From contig CAYFSJ010000002.1 of NCBI GenBank assembly GCA_964345765.1, forward strand, positions 10,321 to 74,320: a stretch of DNA of 64,000 nt, in the 5' to 3' direction. Of the stretch, positions 24,836-33,346 are shown piece by piece. The position numbers and the translations under genes are program-made. Within the stretch, counting starts at the first letter, position 1. Each line of letters begins with the position of its first letter. The notes beneath the pieces were generated by a model, which worked only from the letters and a program-made list of their open reading frames with translations, was not told the origin of the DNA and did no database searches. Origin of the DNA: DUUI01 sp964345765. Its GTDB lineage: Bacteria; Bacillota_I; Bacilli_A; Erysipelotrichales; Erysipelotrichaceae.

Positions 24836-25131
24836 TTGTCTTCCTCACCCACTAATTGTTTGGCAATCCTATAATTGATGTCTAACAACAAACGATTTTG
24901 TTCAAACAAGGCTTCATAGATGCTATCTTGATTCAAAATATCTACAGCTTCATCAAATTGTGGTGGATTATCATAATCATCCATCCAATCACTGTGATAA
25001 TACTGTGACATCTCTAGTTGATGTTGATGAATTAAATCAAGACGCTGCGCAAATTTTTCTAGCATTTGATTCTCTTCAATCATTTCTTGATATAAAGCCT
25101 GATAATGTTCTACTCTCTCTTTAGAACTCAT
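24832..25131 (-). CDS. Small acidic helical protein, unknown function
   Basis: 99 residues, rich in Glu, Gln, His and Tyr, with no membrane segment and predicted largely helical (EMIEENQMLEKFAQRLDLIHQHQLEMSQ). No recognised domain. It overlaps its neighbours by 4 bp on both sides. Its function may be tied to the membrane protein downstream. Confidence 0.65.
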   Translation of the reverse strand: MSSKERVEHYQALYQEMIEENQMLEKFAQRLDLIHQHQLEMSQYYHSDWMDDYDNPPQFDEAVDILNQDSIYEALFEQNRLLLDINYRIAKQLVGEEDK

Positions 25132-25319
25132 AGGACCTCAAACCCTGCCTTTCTTATTTCATGAACAGCAATCCGATGTTCATCCGGACCACCATAGATA
25201 ATTACTGCTTGGTGTTCTAAACTTACCTCAAAGGTTAATCGAGTCTCTTTTAAATGCTCAATGAGCACATTGACTTGATCCATATTTTCTAAATTTACAA
25301 TGTTAATAATTTTCTTCAT
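25128..25319 (-). CDS. 63-residue HMA-like protein lacking the metal-binding cysteines
   Basis: The pattern KIINIVNLENMDQVN ... FEVSLEHQAVIIYGG ... EIRKAGFEVL follows the beta-alpha-beta-beta-alpha-beta layout of heavy-metal-associated domains, including the end AGFEV. The MTCxxC loop is replaced by ENMDQVN and there is no cysteine at all. It lies directly after copZ. There is no Shine-Dalgarno site, and TAAAAT ends 6 nt before the ATG. The relation to HMA domains is my reading by eye and needs a profile search. Confidence 0.6.
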   Translation of the reverse strand: MKKIINIVNLENMDQVNVLIEHLKETRLTFEVSLEHQAVIIYGGPDEHRIAVHEIRKAGFEVL

Positions 25320-25325
25320 GTTCTT

Positions 25326-25331
25326 ATTTTA
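25326..25331 (-). promoter_or_regulatory. Possible -10 for the HMA-like operon
   Basis: TAAAAT on the minus strand, ending 6 nt before the ATG at 25319. No convincing -35, so read-through from copZ is the alternative. Confidence 0.4.
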
Positions 25332-25342
25332 CATATTTAAGC

Positions 25343-25372
25343 GCAAAAAAGCGAGATGTTATTATCTCGCTT
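25343..25372 (-). terminator. Terminator of csoR-copA-copZ
   Basis: AAGCGAGAT, six-base loop, ATCTCGCTT, then T4 and GCGC. It overlaps the copZ stop codon. Confidence 0.85.
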
Positions 25373-25550
25373 CAACTGTATATCCGGCTTCTTCGATCGC
25401 TTTTCTAACTAATTGCTCATCATTTTGATAAGAAACAGTCTTAGAATCAAGATCAACTTTAGCCTCTACATTGTGCTCTTTTAGTGATTTCTCAATTCGA
25501 GCTACACAATGTTGGCAACTCATATCAGGTACTGATACTTTATGTTCCAT
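25362..25550 (-). CDS. copZ: Copper chaperone
   Basis: 62 residues, a single heavy-metal-associated domain with MSCQHC (Cys12, Cys15) and the C-terminal AIEEAGYTVEA. It binds Cu(I) in the cytosol and passes it to CopA. It is the last gene of csoR-copA-copZ, 13 nt after copA, and ends within the operon terminator. Confidence 0.95.
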   Translation of the reverse strand: MEHKVSVPDMSCQHCVARIEKSLKEHNVEAKVDLDSKTVSYQNDEQLVRKAIEEAGYTVEAR

Positions 25551-25563
25551 AGAATTCTCCCTT

Positions 25564-27990
25564 CTATTTAAATCTTCTTAAACGTAATGCGTTAGTTACC
25601 ACTGACACACTACTAAAGGCCATGGCCGCCCCCGCAATCATTGGATTAAGTCCAAGTCCAAATCGCTCAAATAAACCCATTGCTAGAGGTATACCAATTA
25701 CATTATATATGAAGGCCCAGAATAAGTTTTGTTTTATGTTCTTCATCGTCGCTTTAGACAAACGAATCGCTTTTTGAACATCCATCAAATTATCTTTCAT
25801 TAAGACAATGTCGGCTGATTCAATTGCTACATCAGTTCCACTTCCAATAGCAATCCCAATATCTGATTGAACTAAGGCAACCGCATCATTAACACCATCA
25901 CCAACCATTAAGACAGATTTACCCTCATCTTGTAATGCTTTGACATTCTCTGCTTTTTGATCTGGTAAAACTTCTGCTAAGACATGATCAATTCCTGCCT
26001 TTTCAGCAATGGCATGGGCTGTTTGTTTTTGGTCACCCGTCATCATAATCGGTTCAATCTTCATTTTCTTAAGCACATTAATCGTTTCCAAAGCTTCTTC
26101 TTTAAGTGTATCTGCCACAACAATCAATCCTAATAAGGAGTCTTGATTAGCTACAAATAAGACCGTTTTACCTTCATTTGAATATTGATCCACTAAATCA
26201 AGATTATCAATTTGAATGTGATGCTGATCCATCAATCCTTTATTTCCAACAATTAATTGTTCATTGTTAACATTACCACTAACACCAAATCCATGGATAG
26301 CCTCAAAATCGATAACTTCTAATAACTCTAGATTTTCTTCTTGTGCTTTTGAGACAATCGCTTGTCCCAATGGGTGTTGTGAATATGCTTCAAGAGAAGC
26401 CACTAATTGTAATAAATTCTGATCGATGTGATGCATATTCGTCACTACCGGCTCTCCATGAGTCAGTGTCCCTGTCTTATCAAAGACTACTGTTTCAATA
26501 TCTGATGCTTTTTGAAGCGTTTCAGCCGATTTGATAAAAATACCATGTTTGGCTCCCTGTCCTGTTCCAACCATAATGGCTGTTGGAGTTGCTAGTCCTA
26601 GAGCACATGGACAGGCAATGACTAAGACGGAGATAAAGTGCATAAGACTACGTTCTAAATCACCCGTTAATAACATCCAGCCAATAAAGGTAACCACTGA
26701 GATTGCCATGACAGTAGGAACAAAGATACTAGAGATCTTATCCACCATCTTTGCGATCGGTGCTTTATGGGCTTGGGCTTGTTGAACCAATTTGACAATT
26801 TGAGCTAATTTAGTATCTCCTAAGATGGCTGTGGCTTCTATAACCAATCGTCCTGATGAATTTATGGTACCCATTACTACAGAATCACCAACACTTTTAT
26901 CTACTGGTAATGATTCCCCTGTTAACATTGACTCATCTAAAGCCGAATGTCCACGAACAATGATTCCATCGACTGGAATAGCAGAACCTGGTTTGACGAC
27001 AATCTGATCTTTGAGTGCAATCTCGTCTGAGTCGATTTCAATTTCTTGATTGTCTTTGAGTAATAGTGCCGTCTTAGGTTTTAGATTAAGTAAGCTTTGA
27101 ATGGCTCGTGAAGTTTGACCCTTGCTTTTAGCCTCCATATATTTTCCTAGCATAATTAAAGCGATAATGACGGCTGCTGATTCATAATACAGATGATGCA
27201 CCGCATGAATATCTCCATTAAACAATAAATATGTATTAAATAATGAGTAGATGATGGCAGCACCTGTTCCAATCGCGACGAGTGAATCCATATTTGGGCT
27301 CTTTCTAAATAGCGCTTTAAGACCTCTTGTATAGAAACGACGTCCTAAATAAACAACCGGAATGGTAAAGAGTATTTGTGCCATGGCAAAGTTACGAGGA
27401 TTGATGTCTGGATGAATAAATGCTGGAAGCGGCAATGAGAATGGACCTAGCATCGTACTCATGGCTATATACATCACAATAAAACCAAAAACTAGTGCCC
27501 AAATCATGTCTTGTTTTTGTTTCTTTAATCGATCATCTTCTTGTGTATTATCAAAAACATTGTCCGATGAAATTGTTTTGGCATCATATCCAGTTTGTTT
27601 GATTGTTTCAATAATTTCATGGGTTTTAATTAGTCCTGGATTAAAAGAAATCGTTCCTTGATTATTAACAAGATTAATTTCTACTGAGTTGATTCCTTCT
27701 TTCTTATTAAGACTGCGTTCAATTGCTAATGAACAATTAGCACAGGTCATTCCACTTATTTCTAAGTTCAATTCTTTATCTTGGGAGATGACAGAAGCTT
27801 GATAACCCGCTTTCTCAATAGCATTGATAACATCGAGATCGCTAAGTGATTCATTGGCCTCGACGATGGCTTGATTGGTCAAAAGATTGACCTCACTTTT
27901 TTCAACGCCAGGAATCTTGGCGATGGCTCTTTCAACCGCACTAGAGCAAGCTGAACAGGTCATCCCTTGTACTTGATAGATTTTTTCCAT
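25564..27990 (-). CDS. copA: Copper-exporting P1B-type ATPase
   Basis: 808 residues. Two N-terminal metal-binding domains carry MTCSAC (Cys12, Cys15) and MTCANC (Cys83, Cys86). Membrane helices follow, with the actuator motif TGESLP, the metal-site CPC in IACPCALGLATP, the phosphorylation site DKTGTLTHGE, the nucleotide domain HP (SQHPLGQAIV), GDGVND, and the last helices with SSVSVVTNALRL. It pumps Cu(I) out of the cell with ATP. Its ATG is directly after the csoR stop. CPC, rather than SPC or CPH, supports Cu(I). Confidence 0.97.
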   Translation of the reverse strand: MEKIYQVQGMTCSACSSAVERAIAKIPGVEKSEVNLLTNQAIVEANESLSDLDVINAIEKAGYQASVISQDKELNLEISGMTCANCSLAIERSLNKKEGINSVEINLVNNQGTISFNPGLIKTHEIIETIKQTGYDAKTISSDNVFDNTQEDDRLKKQKQDMIWALVFGFIVMYIAMSTMLGPFSLPLPAFIHPDINPRNFAMAQILFTIPVVYLGRRFYTRGLKALFRKSPNMDSLVAIGTGAAIIYSLFNTYLLFNGDIHAVHHLYYESAAVIIALIMLGKYMEAKSKGQTSRAIQSLLNLKPKTALLLKDNQEIEIDSDEIALKDQIVVKPGSAIPVDGIIVRGHSALDESMLTGESLPVDKSVGDSVVMGTINSSGRLVIEATAILGDTKLAQIVKLVQQAQAHKAPIAKMVDKISSIFVPTVMAISVVTFIGWMLLTGDLERSLMHFISVLVIACPCALGLATPTAIMVGTGQGAKHGIFIKSAETLQKASDIETVVFDKTGTLTHGEPVVTNMHHIDQNLLQLVASLEAYSQHPLGQAIVSKAQEENLELLEVIDFEAIHGFGVSGNVNNEQLIVGNKGLMDQHHIQIDNLDLVDQYSNEGKTVLFVANQDSLLGLIVVADTLKEEALETINVLKKMKIEPIMMTGDQKQTAHAIAEKAGIDHVLAEVLPDQKAENVKALQDEGKSVLMVGDGVNDAVALVQSDIGIAIGSGTDVAIESADIVLMKDNLMDVQKAIRLSKATMKNIKQNLFWAFIYNVIGIPLAMGLFERFGLGLNPMIAGAAMAFSSVSVVTNALRLRRFK

Positions 27991-28263
27991 TTACTTACCT
28001 ACTTTCGACAAAATCGAGATGACTTCATCAATCTTTTCTTCTTTTAATTCTTGGTTATCACTATCAAAAGCTTCTAACACACAATGTTCTAGATGTTGTC
28101 TTAGAAGTTGTTCATTGCCTTTCTTTAACAGTGAGATGACAGCTAATATTTGATTTGAGACATCGACACAATAACGATCATCTTCTAGCATATCGATGGT
28201 CGCATTGAGATTGCCTCTGGCTATTTTTAGAGTTCTTAATGCTTGTTCTTTTCCTTGATTCAT
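27991..28263 (-). CDS. csoR: CsoR copper-sensing repressor
   Basis: 90 residues, all-helical CsoR/RcnR family. The ligand triad Cys32, His57, Cys61 has the canonical spacing of CsoR, and Tyr31 precedes Cys32. It represses the operon without copper and releases DNA on Cu(I) binding. It is the first gene of csoR-copA-copZ. The operator covers its ribosome site and -10, giving autoregulation. Confidence 0.94.
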   Translation of the reverse strand: MNQGKEQALRTLKIARGNLNATIDMLEDDRYCVDVSNQILAVISLLKKGNEQLLRQHLEHCVLEAFDSDNQELKEEKIDEVISILSKVGK

Positions 28264-28284
28264 ATACCCTCCCTATGGGGGTAT
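28264..28284. promoter_or_regulatory. CsoR operator
   Basis: GC-rich palindrome in an AT-rich setting: minus strand ATACCC, nine bases, GGGTAT, with an inner CCC/GGG. It is typical of CsoR sites, and contains the GGAGG ribosome site and touches the -10. Confidence 0.8.
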
Positions 28285-28311
28285 TATATTATAGATGAAT
28301 TGAGATGACAA
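28283..28311 (-). promoter_or_regulatory. Promoter of csoR-copA-copZ
   Basis: TTGTCA (28311-28306), 17-bp spacer, TATAAT (28288-28283). The -35 overlaps the T tract of the deoD terminator. Confidence 0.75.
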
Positions 28312-28333
28312 TAAAAAAGGCCCGAGGCCTTTT
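28311..28333 (-). terminator. Terminator of deoD
   Basis: AAAAGGCC, loop TCG, GGCCTTTT, then TT. It abuts the csoR promoter. Confidence 0.82.
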
Positions 28334-28338
28334 CTAAT

Positions 28339-29049
28339 TTAATCAACAACAATGTTTAATGCGATTTCCATCATCTTTGTAAATGAATTCTGACGTTCAT
28401 CCGCCGTTGTTTCTTCATGGGTGACTAAGTTATCAGAAATTGTTAATAGACATGCTGCATTCTTATTTAAATGTCTAGCTGTCGCAAACAATGCGAAGCT
28501 TTCCATTTCTACACAAAGTGCTTTATGGTTTTTATAAATGTCCTTAAACTCTTCACGGTTTGCACGATAGAACACATCTGAAGAGTGAATAATTCCTTTA
28601 CGATAAGGAATCTCTAATTTATTGGCAACTGCTTCTAGTTTATCATTAAGTGTTTTGGTTGGCTTAATGATTTCTTCTTCATAGCCAAAGGCCACTTTAG
28701 CAAAACTACTTTCTGAATAGCTGCCTTCTACTAAAACGACTTCATATAAATCAATTTCATCGGTATACGCTCCTGCAGATCCAATACGGATGATGTTTTC
28801 GACATCATAAACAGTATAAAGTTCATAACAGTAGATACCAATACTTGGCATCCCCATTCCAGAACCCATGACACTAATTTCATGACCTTTGTATTTACCG
28901 GTAAACCCAAACATATTACGTACATCGTTAAATTGAGTAACATCTTCTAAGAATGTATCCGCAATAAATTTCGCACGAAGTGGGTCTCCTGGCATTAATA
29001 CGGTTTTGGCAATCATGCCTTTTTTAGCTTCAATATGAGGTGTTGACAT
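28339..29049 (-). CDS. deoD: Purine-nucleoside phosphorylase, DeoD type
   Basis: 236 residues, the hexameric DeoD form. Motifs: MPGDPLRAKFIADTFL (phosphate and ribose site), GSGMGMPSIGIYCYEL, RIGSAGAY, VEMESFALFATAR and TISDNLVTHEE with the catalytic Asp. It cleaves purine (deoxy)ribonucleosides with phosphate in nucleoside salvage. It is monocistronic, with AAGGAG before the ATG. Confidence 0.96.
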   Translation of the reverse strand: MSTPHIEAKKGMIAKTVLMPGDPLRAKFIADTFLEDVTQFNDVRNMFGFTGKYKGHEISVMGSGMGMPSIGIYCYELYTVYDVENIIRIGSAGAYTDEIDLYEVVLVEGSYSESSFAKVAFGYEEEIIKPTKTLNDKLEAVANKLEIPYRKGIIHSSDVFYRANREEFKDIYKNHKALCVEMESFALFATARHLNKNAACLLTISDNLVTHEETTADERQNSFTKMMEIALNIVVD

Positions 29050-29090
29050 TGTATTCTCCTTCTTCTTTCTTTATTTATTTTAACATATTC

Positions 29091-29690
29091 CTAATCAAAG
29101 GTCGTTTGATTATGTTTTAAACAAACAAGTGCTCGATCAACTTCCATTTGGGAATTCTTTGTACTGAGTGGTGGCAAATCATCAATATCAAAAAATCCTA
29201 TTTCAACAATCTCATGATTATGATTTTTTAATTTTTCTTTAAGGACACCATGAAAATAAATAACATACTCACTGACTAACACTCGATGGGCAGGTTTATA
29301 GTTGTCTCTAAAGAAAACCGCTAATAATCGAGTAATATCAACATCATAACCTGACTCTTGATACACTTCCTTTCTAGCATTTTCTTGTGGGCTTTCAAAG
29401 ACATCCGCCCACCCTCCTGGAAAAGACCATAGATACTCAGACTTTTCTTTTACCATTAACACTTGATTTTGAACATTGGTAACAATTGTTCTAACAGAAC
29501 AGTTAACTGTTGGATATAGATCTCGATCATAGAAATTGGTATCAATTTTTTCATTGAGCAGATTAGAAAGTTGTTCATTGGCTAACTGTTCTAATTCCTC
29601 ATAGTTTTCTAAAGCATAGGAATCGGTACTATAGCGTTTTCCTATTTTTGAGATGGCTAAGACTTTCATAATAAATTCTTCAATTTTCAT
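29091..29690 (-). CDS. NUDIX hydrolase with N-terminal NUDIX_N domain
   Basis: 199 residues. The N-terminal helical hairpin (IEEFIMKVLAISKIGKRYSTDSYALENYEEL) aligns with the NUDIX_N domain, supporting the start at 29690. The NUDIX box runs GGWADVFESPQENARKEVYQESGYDV, with the catalytic REVxxE equivalent KEVYQE. The family hydrolyses nucleoside diphosphates such as ADP-ribose; the substrate is not known here. There is no Shine-Dalgarno site, and TATAAT (29702-29697) ends 6 nt before the ATG: predicted leaderless. Confidence 0.88.
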   Translation of the reverse strand: MKIEEFIMKVLAISKIGKRYSTDSYALENYEELEQLANEQLSNLLNEKIDTNFYDRDLYPTVNCSVRTIVTNVQNQVLMVKEKSEYLWSFPGGWADVFESPQENARKEVYQESGYDVDITRLLAVFFRDNYKPAHRVLVSEYVIYFHGVLKEKLKNHNHEIVEIGFFDIDDLPPLSTKNSQMEVDRALVCLKHNQTTFD

Positions 29691-29696
29691 ACATTC

Positions 29697-29702
29697 ATTA
29701 TA
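29697..29702 (-). promoter_or_regulatory. -10 element of leaderless NUDIX gene
   Basis: TATAAT on the minus strand with six bases to the ATG at 29690. No good -35. Confidence 0.55.
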
Positions 29703-29736
29703 CCCTATAAGTTTTGGAAGAAAAATAATATTTAGA

Positions 29737-29765
29737 TTGAATTGTAAGATAATTAATTATATAAT
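29737..29765 (+). promoter_or_regulatory. Promoter of NfeD/SPFH operon
   Basis: TTGAAT (29737-29742), 17-bp spacer, TATAAT (29760-29765). Confidence 0.75.
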
Positions 29766-29784
29766 AAGGACGAAAGGAGAGCTT

Positions 29785-30162
29785 ATGTTTAAATGGATCG
29801 ATGGGAATGTACATACATTAATAGCTACCATCAATGAAAACAATATAACTTTGAATCAAAAAGCTGCTTCGATCTTCGAAGATACCCGTTATGTGAGCGT
29901 AGGAATTGATAGCGATAAGAACCTTGTGGCGATTCATCCTGTGACCAAAAACGAAATCGACAAAGCAATCTTCCCTTTACAGTTATTACATAACATTTCA
30001 ATCGGGAATGGATATGCTAAAATCTCAAACAAAGCACTTTGCCAATTAATACAAAATCAACTACAATATGAATTAAATAATACGAAATTCTATTGTGAGT
30101 ATGACCCAAAGAATAAGTATTTAATTATAGACCTTAATCAACAGGTCAGAAAGGAGCTCTAA
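29785..30162 (+). CDS. Unknown protein heading the NfeD-SPFH operon
   Basis: 125 residues from MFKWIDGNVHTLIAT, with AAAGGAGA upstream. There is no signal peptide or membrane helix; it is a mixed alpha/beta composition with a repeated look (SIFEDTRYVSVGID ... KYLIIDLNQQVRKEL). I do not recognise the family. Its stop overlaps the nfeD start (TAATG), so it is translationally coupled to the membrane proteins and probably works with them. Confidence 0.75.
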   Translation: MFKWIDGNVHTLIATINENNITLNQKAASIFEDTRYVSVGIDSDKNLVAIHPVTKNEIDKAIFPLQLLHNISIGNGYAKISNKALCQLIQNQLQYELNNTKFYCEYDPKNKYLIIDLNQQVRKEL

Positions 30163-30620
30163 TGAACACTAACATTGACATGGCTTGGATCTGGATGATT
30201 TTATTCCTCTTCTTTGCGGTGTTTGAGTTTATAACTCCTGGTAATTTAATTACCATCTGGTTCGCTTTAGGAGCTCTAGGAGCACTACTAATGAAACAAC
30301 TTGGTTTAGGGATACTCCCACAGGCATTAGTCTTCCTGATTGTTTCATTTGCGTCACTTGTCTTATTGAGACCATTTACTACCAAGTTAATGCGGGGAGA
30401 TACAATTAATACTAACTATGATCGAATTATCGGTCAGCAGTTTAGACTTGAGAAGGATTATGATCCAAAAGTTTGGTATCAACAAAGAGTCAATTCTCAA
30501 GTATGGAGTATTGTTAATGCCAGCAAACAACCCTTATTAGCCAATACTTTAGTAGAGATTATTAGTATCGATGGCGTGAAACTCGTCGTAAAAGAGATAA
30601 AGGAGAAAGTCAATGAATAG
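30162..30620 (+). CDS. NfeD-like membrane protein
   Basis: 152 residues. Two or three N-terminal membrane segments (WIWMILFLFFAVFEFITPG, LGILPQALVFLIVSFASLVLL) are followed by a small OB-fold domain typical of NfeD (IIGQQFRLEKDYDP ... LVEIISIDGVKLVVKEI). NfeD proteins are encoded next to SPFH proteins and are thought to act as partners in membrane microdomains. It overlaps the SPFH gene by 8 bp. Confidence 0.88.
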   Translation: MNTNIDMAWIWMILFLFFAVFEFITPGNLITIWFALGALGALLMKQLGLGILPQALVFLIVSFASLVLLRPFTTKLMRGDTINTNYDRIIGQQFRLEKDYDPKVWYQQRVNSQVWSIVNASKQPLLANTLVEIISIDGVKLVVKEIKEKVNE

Positions 30621-31551
30621 TTTATTAACAGCCAATGGAATTTTAGAAAATATTTCTACCATCATTATTATCATTATTGTTATCTTTATCATGATTGTTG
30701 TCGCTCGAAGTGTTCGAGTTGTTTCTCAATCGGATGCGTATGTGGTTGAGCGTCTAGGTGCTTACAACCGAACTTTGGAAAGAGGGCTTCATTTCATTAT
30801 TCCTTTTATTGAAAGAATATCGAATCGAGTCACCTTAAAGGAAATCGTTAAAGACTTCGCACCACAACCAGTTATTACGGCAGATAATGTTACGATGCAA
30901 ATCGATACTGTTGTTTATTTCCAAATCACAGACCCTACTCTTTATACCTATGGGGTCCACAATCCAATTAATGCGATTGAAAACTTAACGGCAACGACCC
31001 TTCGTAATATTATCGGGGACTTAGAATTAGACCAAACCTTAACTTCAAGAGATATTATAAATACTCAAATGAGAAGTATTCTTGATGAAGCGACAGACCC
31101 ATGGGGAATTCGTGTATCAAGAGTTGAGGTTAAAAACATTCTTCCTCCACGTGATATTCAAGATGCGATGGAAAAACAAATGCGTGCTGAACGTGAACGT
31201 CGTGAATCAATCTTAAGAGCTGAGGGTGAAAAAGCGTCACAAATCTTAGTGGCTGAAGGTCAAAAGGAAGCAATTATTCTTAATGCGACCGCTAAAAAAG
31301 AGGCTATGATTGAAGAAGCAATCGGTCAAAAAGAAGCAATTCAAAAAGTATATGATGCTCAAGTTTACGGGATTGAAGCCATTAAAAATGCTTTCCCTAC
31401 TGAAGAGTATTTAAGACTTCAAGCATTAGAAACAATGGCTAAAGTAGCAGATGGCCAATCAACTAAGTTAATTCTACCGTCTGATTTATCTAATCTAGGT
31501 GCATTACTAGGATCTGCTAAAACAATCTTAGAAAGTGAAAAAGAGGCATAG
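30613..31551 (+). CDS. SPFH/band-7 (stomatin-like) protein
   Basis: 312 residues. One N-terminal transmembrane helix (IIIIIVIFIMIVVARSV) precedes the SPFH domain: SDAYVVERLGAYNRTLERGLHFIIPF, QPVITADNVTMQIDTVVYFQI, DQTLTSRDIINTQMR and GIRVSRVEVKNILPP. A long Ala/Glu-rich coiled coil then favours oligomer rings (REQMRAERERRE region). It organises membrane domains or proteases. Terminated by a hairpin at its stop codon. Confidence 0.93.
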   Translation: MNSLLTANGILENISTIIIIIIVIFIMIVVARSVRVVSQSDAYVVERLGAYNRTLERGLHFIIPFIERISNRVTLKEIVKDFAPQPVITADNVTMQIDTVVYFQITDPTLYTYGVHNPINAIENLTATTLRNIIGDLELDQTLTSRDIINTQMRSILDEATDPWGIRVSRVEVKNILPPRDIQDAMEKQMRAERERRESILRAEGEKASQILVAEGQKEAIILNATAKKEAMIEEAIGQKEAIQKVYDAQVYGIEAIKNAFPTEEYLRLQALETMAKVADGQSTKLILPSDLSNLGALLGSAKTILESEKEA

Positions 31552-31562
31552 ACCTCTTTTTT
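31538..31562. terminator. Bidirectional terminator after SPFH gene
   Basis: AAAAAGAGG, loop CATAGA, CCTCTTTTT. It is shared by the convergent PhnA-like gene, whose stop codon starts at 31561. Confidence 0.85.
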
Positions 31563-31887
31563 ACTTCTTAACTACAGATGATTTTAGGTAGACTGAGCCA
31601 ACACCTTCTACTCTAGCTGAAATATCATGATCATCGACCAATTGATCAAGTAGTTTAATGTTCTTAACCTTTGTTCCTTGTTTAATCACATCACGCCCGA
31701 CTTTTAAATCTTTAATGACTGTGACAGAGTCACCATCTTCTAAAATATTTCCATTGCTATCTTTGATGAGTGATTGTTGCTGAGCGAGCTCTTGGCTCTC
31801 TAAGGTCCATTCATATTGACACATTGGACAAATAAACAAATGGCCATCTTGATAGACATAATTCTCATGACATTGTGGGCAATCCAT
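31561..31887 (-). CDS. PhnA/YjdM-like zinc-ribbon protein
   Basis: 108 residues. An N-terminal zinc ribbon (CPQCHENYVYQDGHLFICPMC, Cys3/Cys6 and Cys20/Cys23) is followed by the conserved C-terminal barrel DSNGNILEDGDSVTVIKDLKV and SVYLKSSVVKK. This matches YjdM/PhnA in length and sequence. The phosphonate link in the old name is not supported by the neighbours, and the function is unknown. Confidence 0.92.
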   Translation of the reverse strand: MDCPQCHENYVYQDGHLFICPMCQYEWTLESQELAQQQSLIKDSNGNILEDGDSVTVIKDLKVGRDVIKQGTKVKNIKLLDQLVDDHDISARVEGVGSVYLKSSVVKK

Positions 31888-31924
31888 TTTAACTTCCTCA
31901 TTTCTATTTAACCAAATTATAACA

Positions 31925-31957
31925 TATTAAAAAACAGAGCCTTAATGTCTCTGTTTT
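31925..31957 (-). terminator. Terminator of two-component system operon
   Basis: AAAACAGAG, nine-base loop, CTCTGTTTT, then TT. It overlaps the kinase stop codon. Confidence 0.8.
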
Positions 31958-33345
31958 GTTGATTTACGATGTCTTCTAAGACGTTTGGTTTTTTCAAGTT
32001 GTAGATTTGGATTAACAATTTCAAACTCAACCCCATCTTTGTGATTATAACCTCGGGTTATATAGCCCATTCGTTTAGTCATTCGATCAACGATTGATAA
32101 ACCTAAACCAAATTGACCATCGGTTCCCTTTTCATAGGGTTTAAATAACTTCTCTATTCGATCTTCAGTCATTTTCTCACCATCATTATAGATTGTAATC
32201 CGGTCTTTACTTAAACTAATTTCGATAATACTACGTGCATATCGAAAGGCATTGTCTAATAAGTTTTCAATTGAAATACGCCAAAGTTCTTCATCACCAT
32301 TGAACACGACATCTTCTAAGTTAGTCATGATTTGAATCTCAGGTCGAATGACTCTTAAACTTAAAATAACTTTAGAAATCAGGTCTTTCATGTTAATTGA
32401 AACAAATTCAACCGGTTCATCATCCAGGGCATCCAGTTGGTTTAAAAGCAGTAATGAATGTGCTTTTCTTTCAAGTCGATCCGCATTTTCTAAAATAACA
32501 TCAACACTCTTTTCCAGAGTCTCATAAGGATATATTCCATCTTTAATCGACTCAGAATACGTTTTAATGGTGGTAATAGGTGTCTTTAAGTCATGAGAGA
32601 TATTATGGACCATTTCCATTTTAACCTTCTCTTGACGAATTAATTCTTCTTCCATCTTCACAATGGAGCGAGCCACATCCCCAATTTCATCTTTACGAGT
32701 TGTATCTAATTTCTTGCGATGGGTTTTATTCATCTCTGATAGATAGACTGAGATATCTTTTAGAGGTCGAATAATAGATCCTGCCCATAACAAGAAGAAG
32801 ACTAATATAATTCCGATGGATAATAAAGCTACAAATAAAACTAATTGAGTGATAATATTTCTAAAGTCATTTTGATACGATTGAGATAATATCGTCACAA
32901 TGCTCACATCATCATCAATATGGGTAATTAAATAGGTATCCTTTGATGTGTTTGAATGAAGTGAATAGGCCTTTGTCTTTTGTGTCTGATTCTCAATATT
33001 AGTCTCAATTTCATCCAAGACTCTCGGTTCTAATAGAGTGCTGGCATTGGTTAAAGGAACATCTAATTGTTCATCATAAATAAAGTGAGTTATATTTGGA
33101 TCATTGTAATCAAAAATAATCTCACGGGCATTGGCGCCCTCTACATCAGTGACTAGATACCGATGAATAATTGATTTTTGTGAGCGATCAATTAAATTGA
33201 CCATTTCTTGATTAACAAAAGTATTTACACGAGAAAACGTAATAAAATAGCTGACCACAATTAAAACAACGGAGATTAGCGTAATTAACGCAAATAGCTG
33301 TTTTTTTAAATTAAACGAATTTAAGTATTCAGCAATCCGTTTCAT
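31942..33345 (-). CDS. Sensor histidine kinase
   Basis: 467 residues. TM1 (about 17-37), an extracellular sensor of about 125 residues, TM2 (about 166-187), HAMP, then the HisKA domain with the phospho-accepting His251 in HNISHDLKTP, and the HATPase domain with the N box ENLLDNAFRYA and G boxes IYNDGE and GLGLSIV. It phosphorylates the response regulator encoded 1 nt upstream. The signal is unknown; the C-terminus is basic. Confidence 0.94.
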   Translation of the reverse strand: MKRIAEYLNSFNLKKQLFALITLISVVLIVVSYFITFSRVNTFVNQEMVNLIDRSQKSIIHRYLVTDVEGANAREIIFDYNDPNITHFIYDEQLDVPLTNASTLLEPRVLDEIETNIENQTQKTKAYSLHSNTSKDTYLITHIDDDVSIVTILSQSYQNDFRNIITQLVLFVALLSIGIILVFFLLWAGSIIRPLKDISVYLSEMNKTHRKKLDTTRKDEIGDVARSIVKMEEELIRQEKVKMEMVHNISHDLKTPITTIKTYSESIKDGIYPYETLEKSVDVILENADRLERKAHSLLLLNQLDALDDEPVEFVSINMKDLISKVILSLRVIRPEIQIMTNLEDVVFNGDEELWRISIENLLDNAFRYARSIIEISLSKDRITIYNDGEKMTEDRIEKLFKPYEKGTDGQFGLGLSIVDRMTKRMGYITRGYNHKDGVEFEIVNPNLQLEKTKRLRRHRKSTKQRH

Positions 33346-33346
33346 A

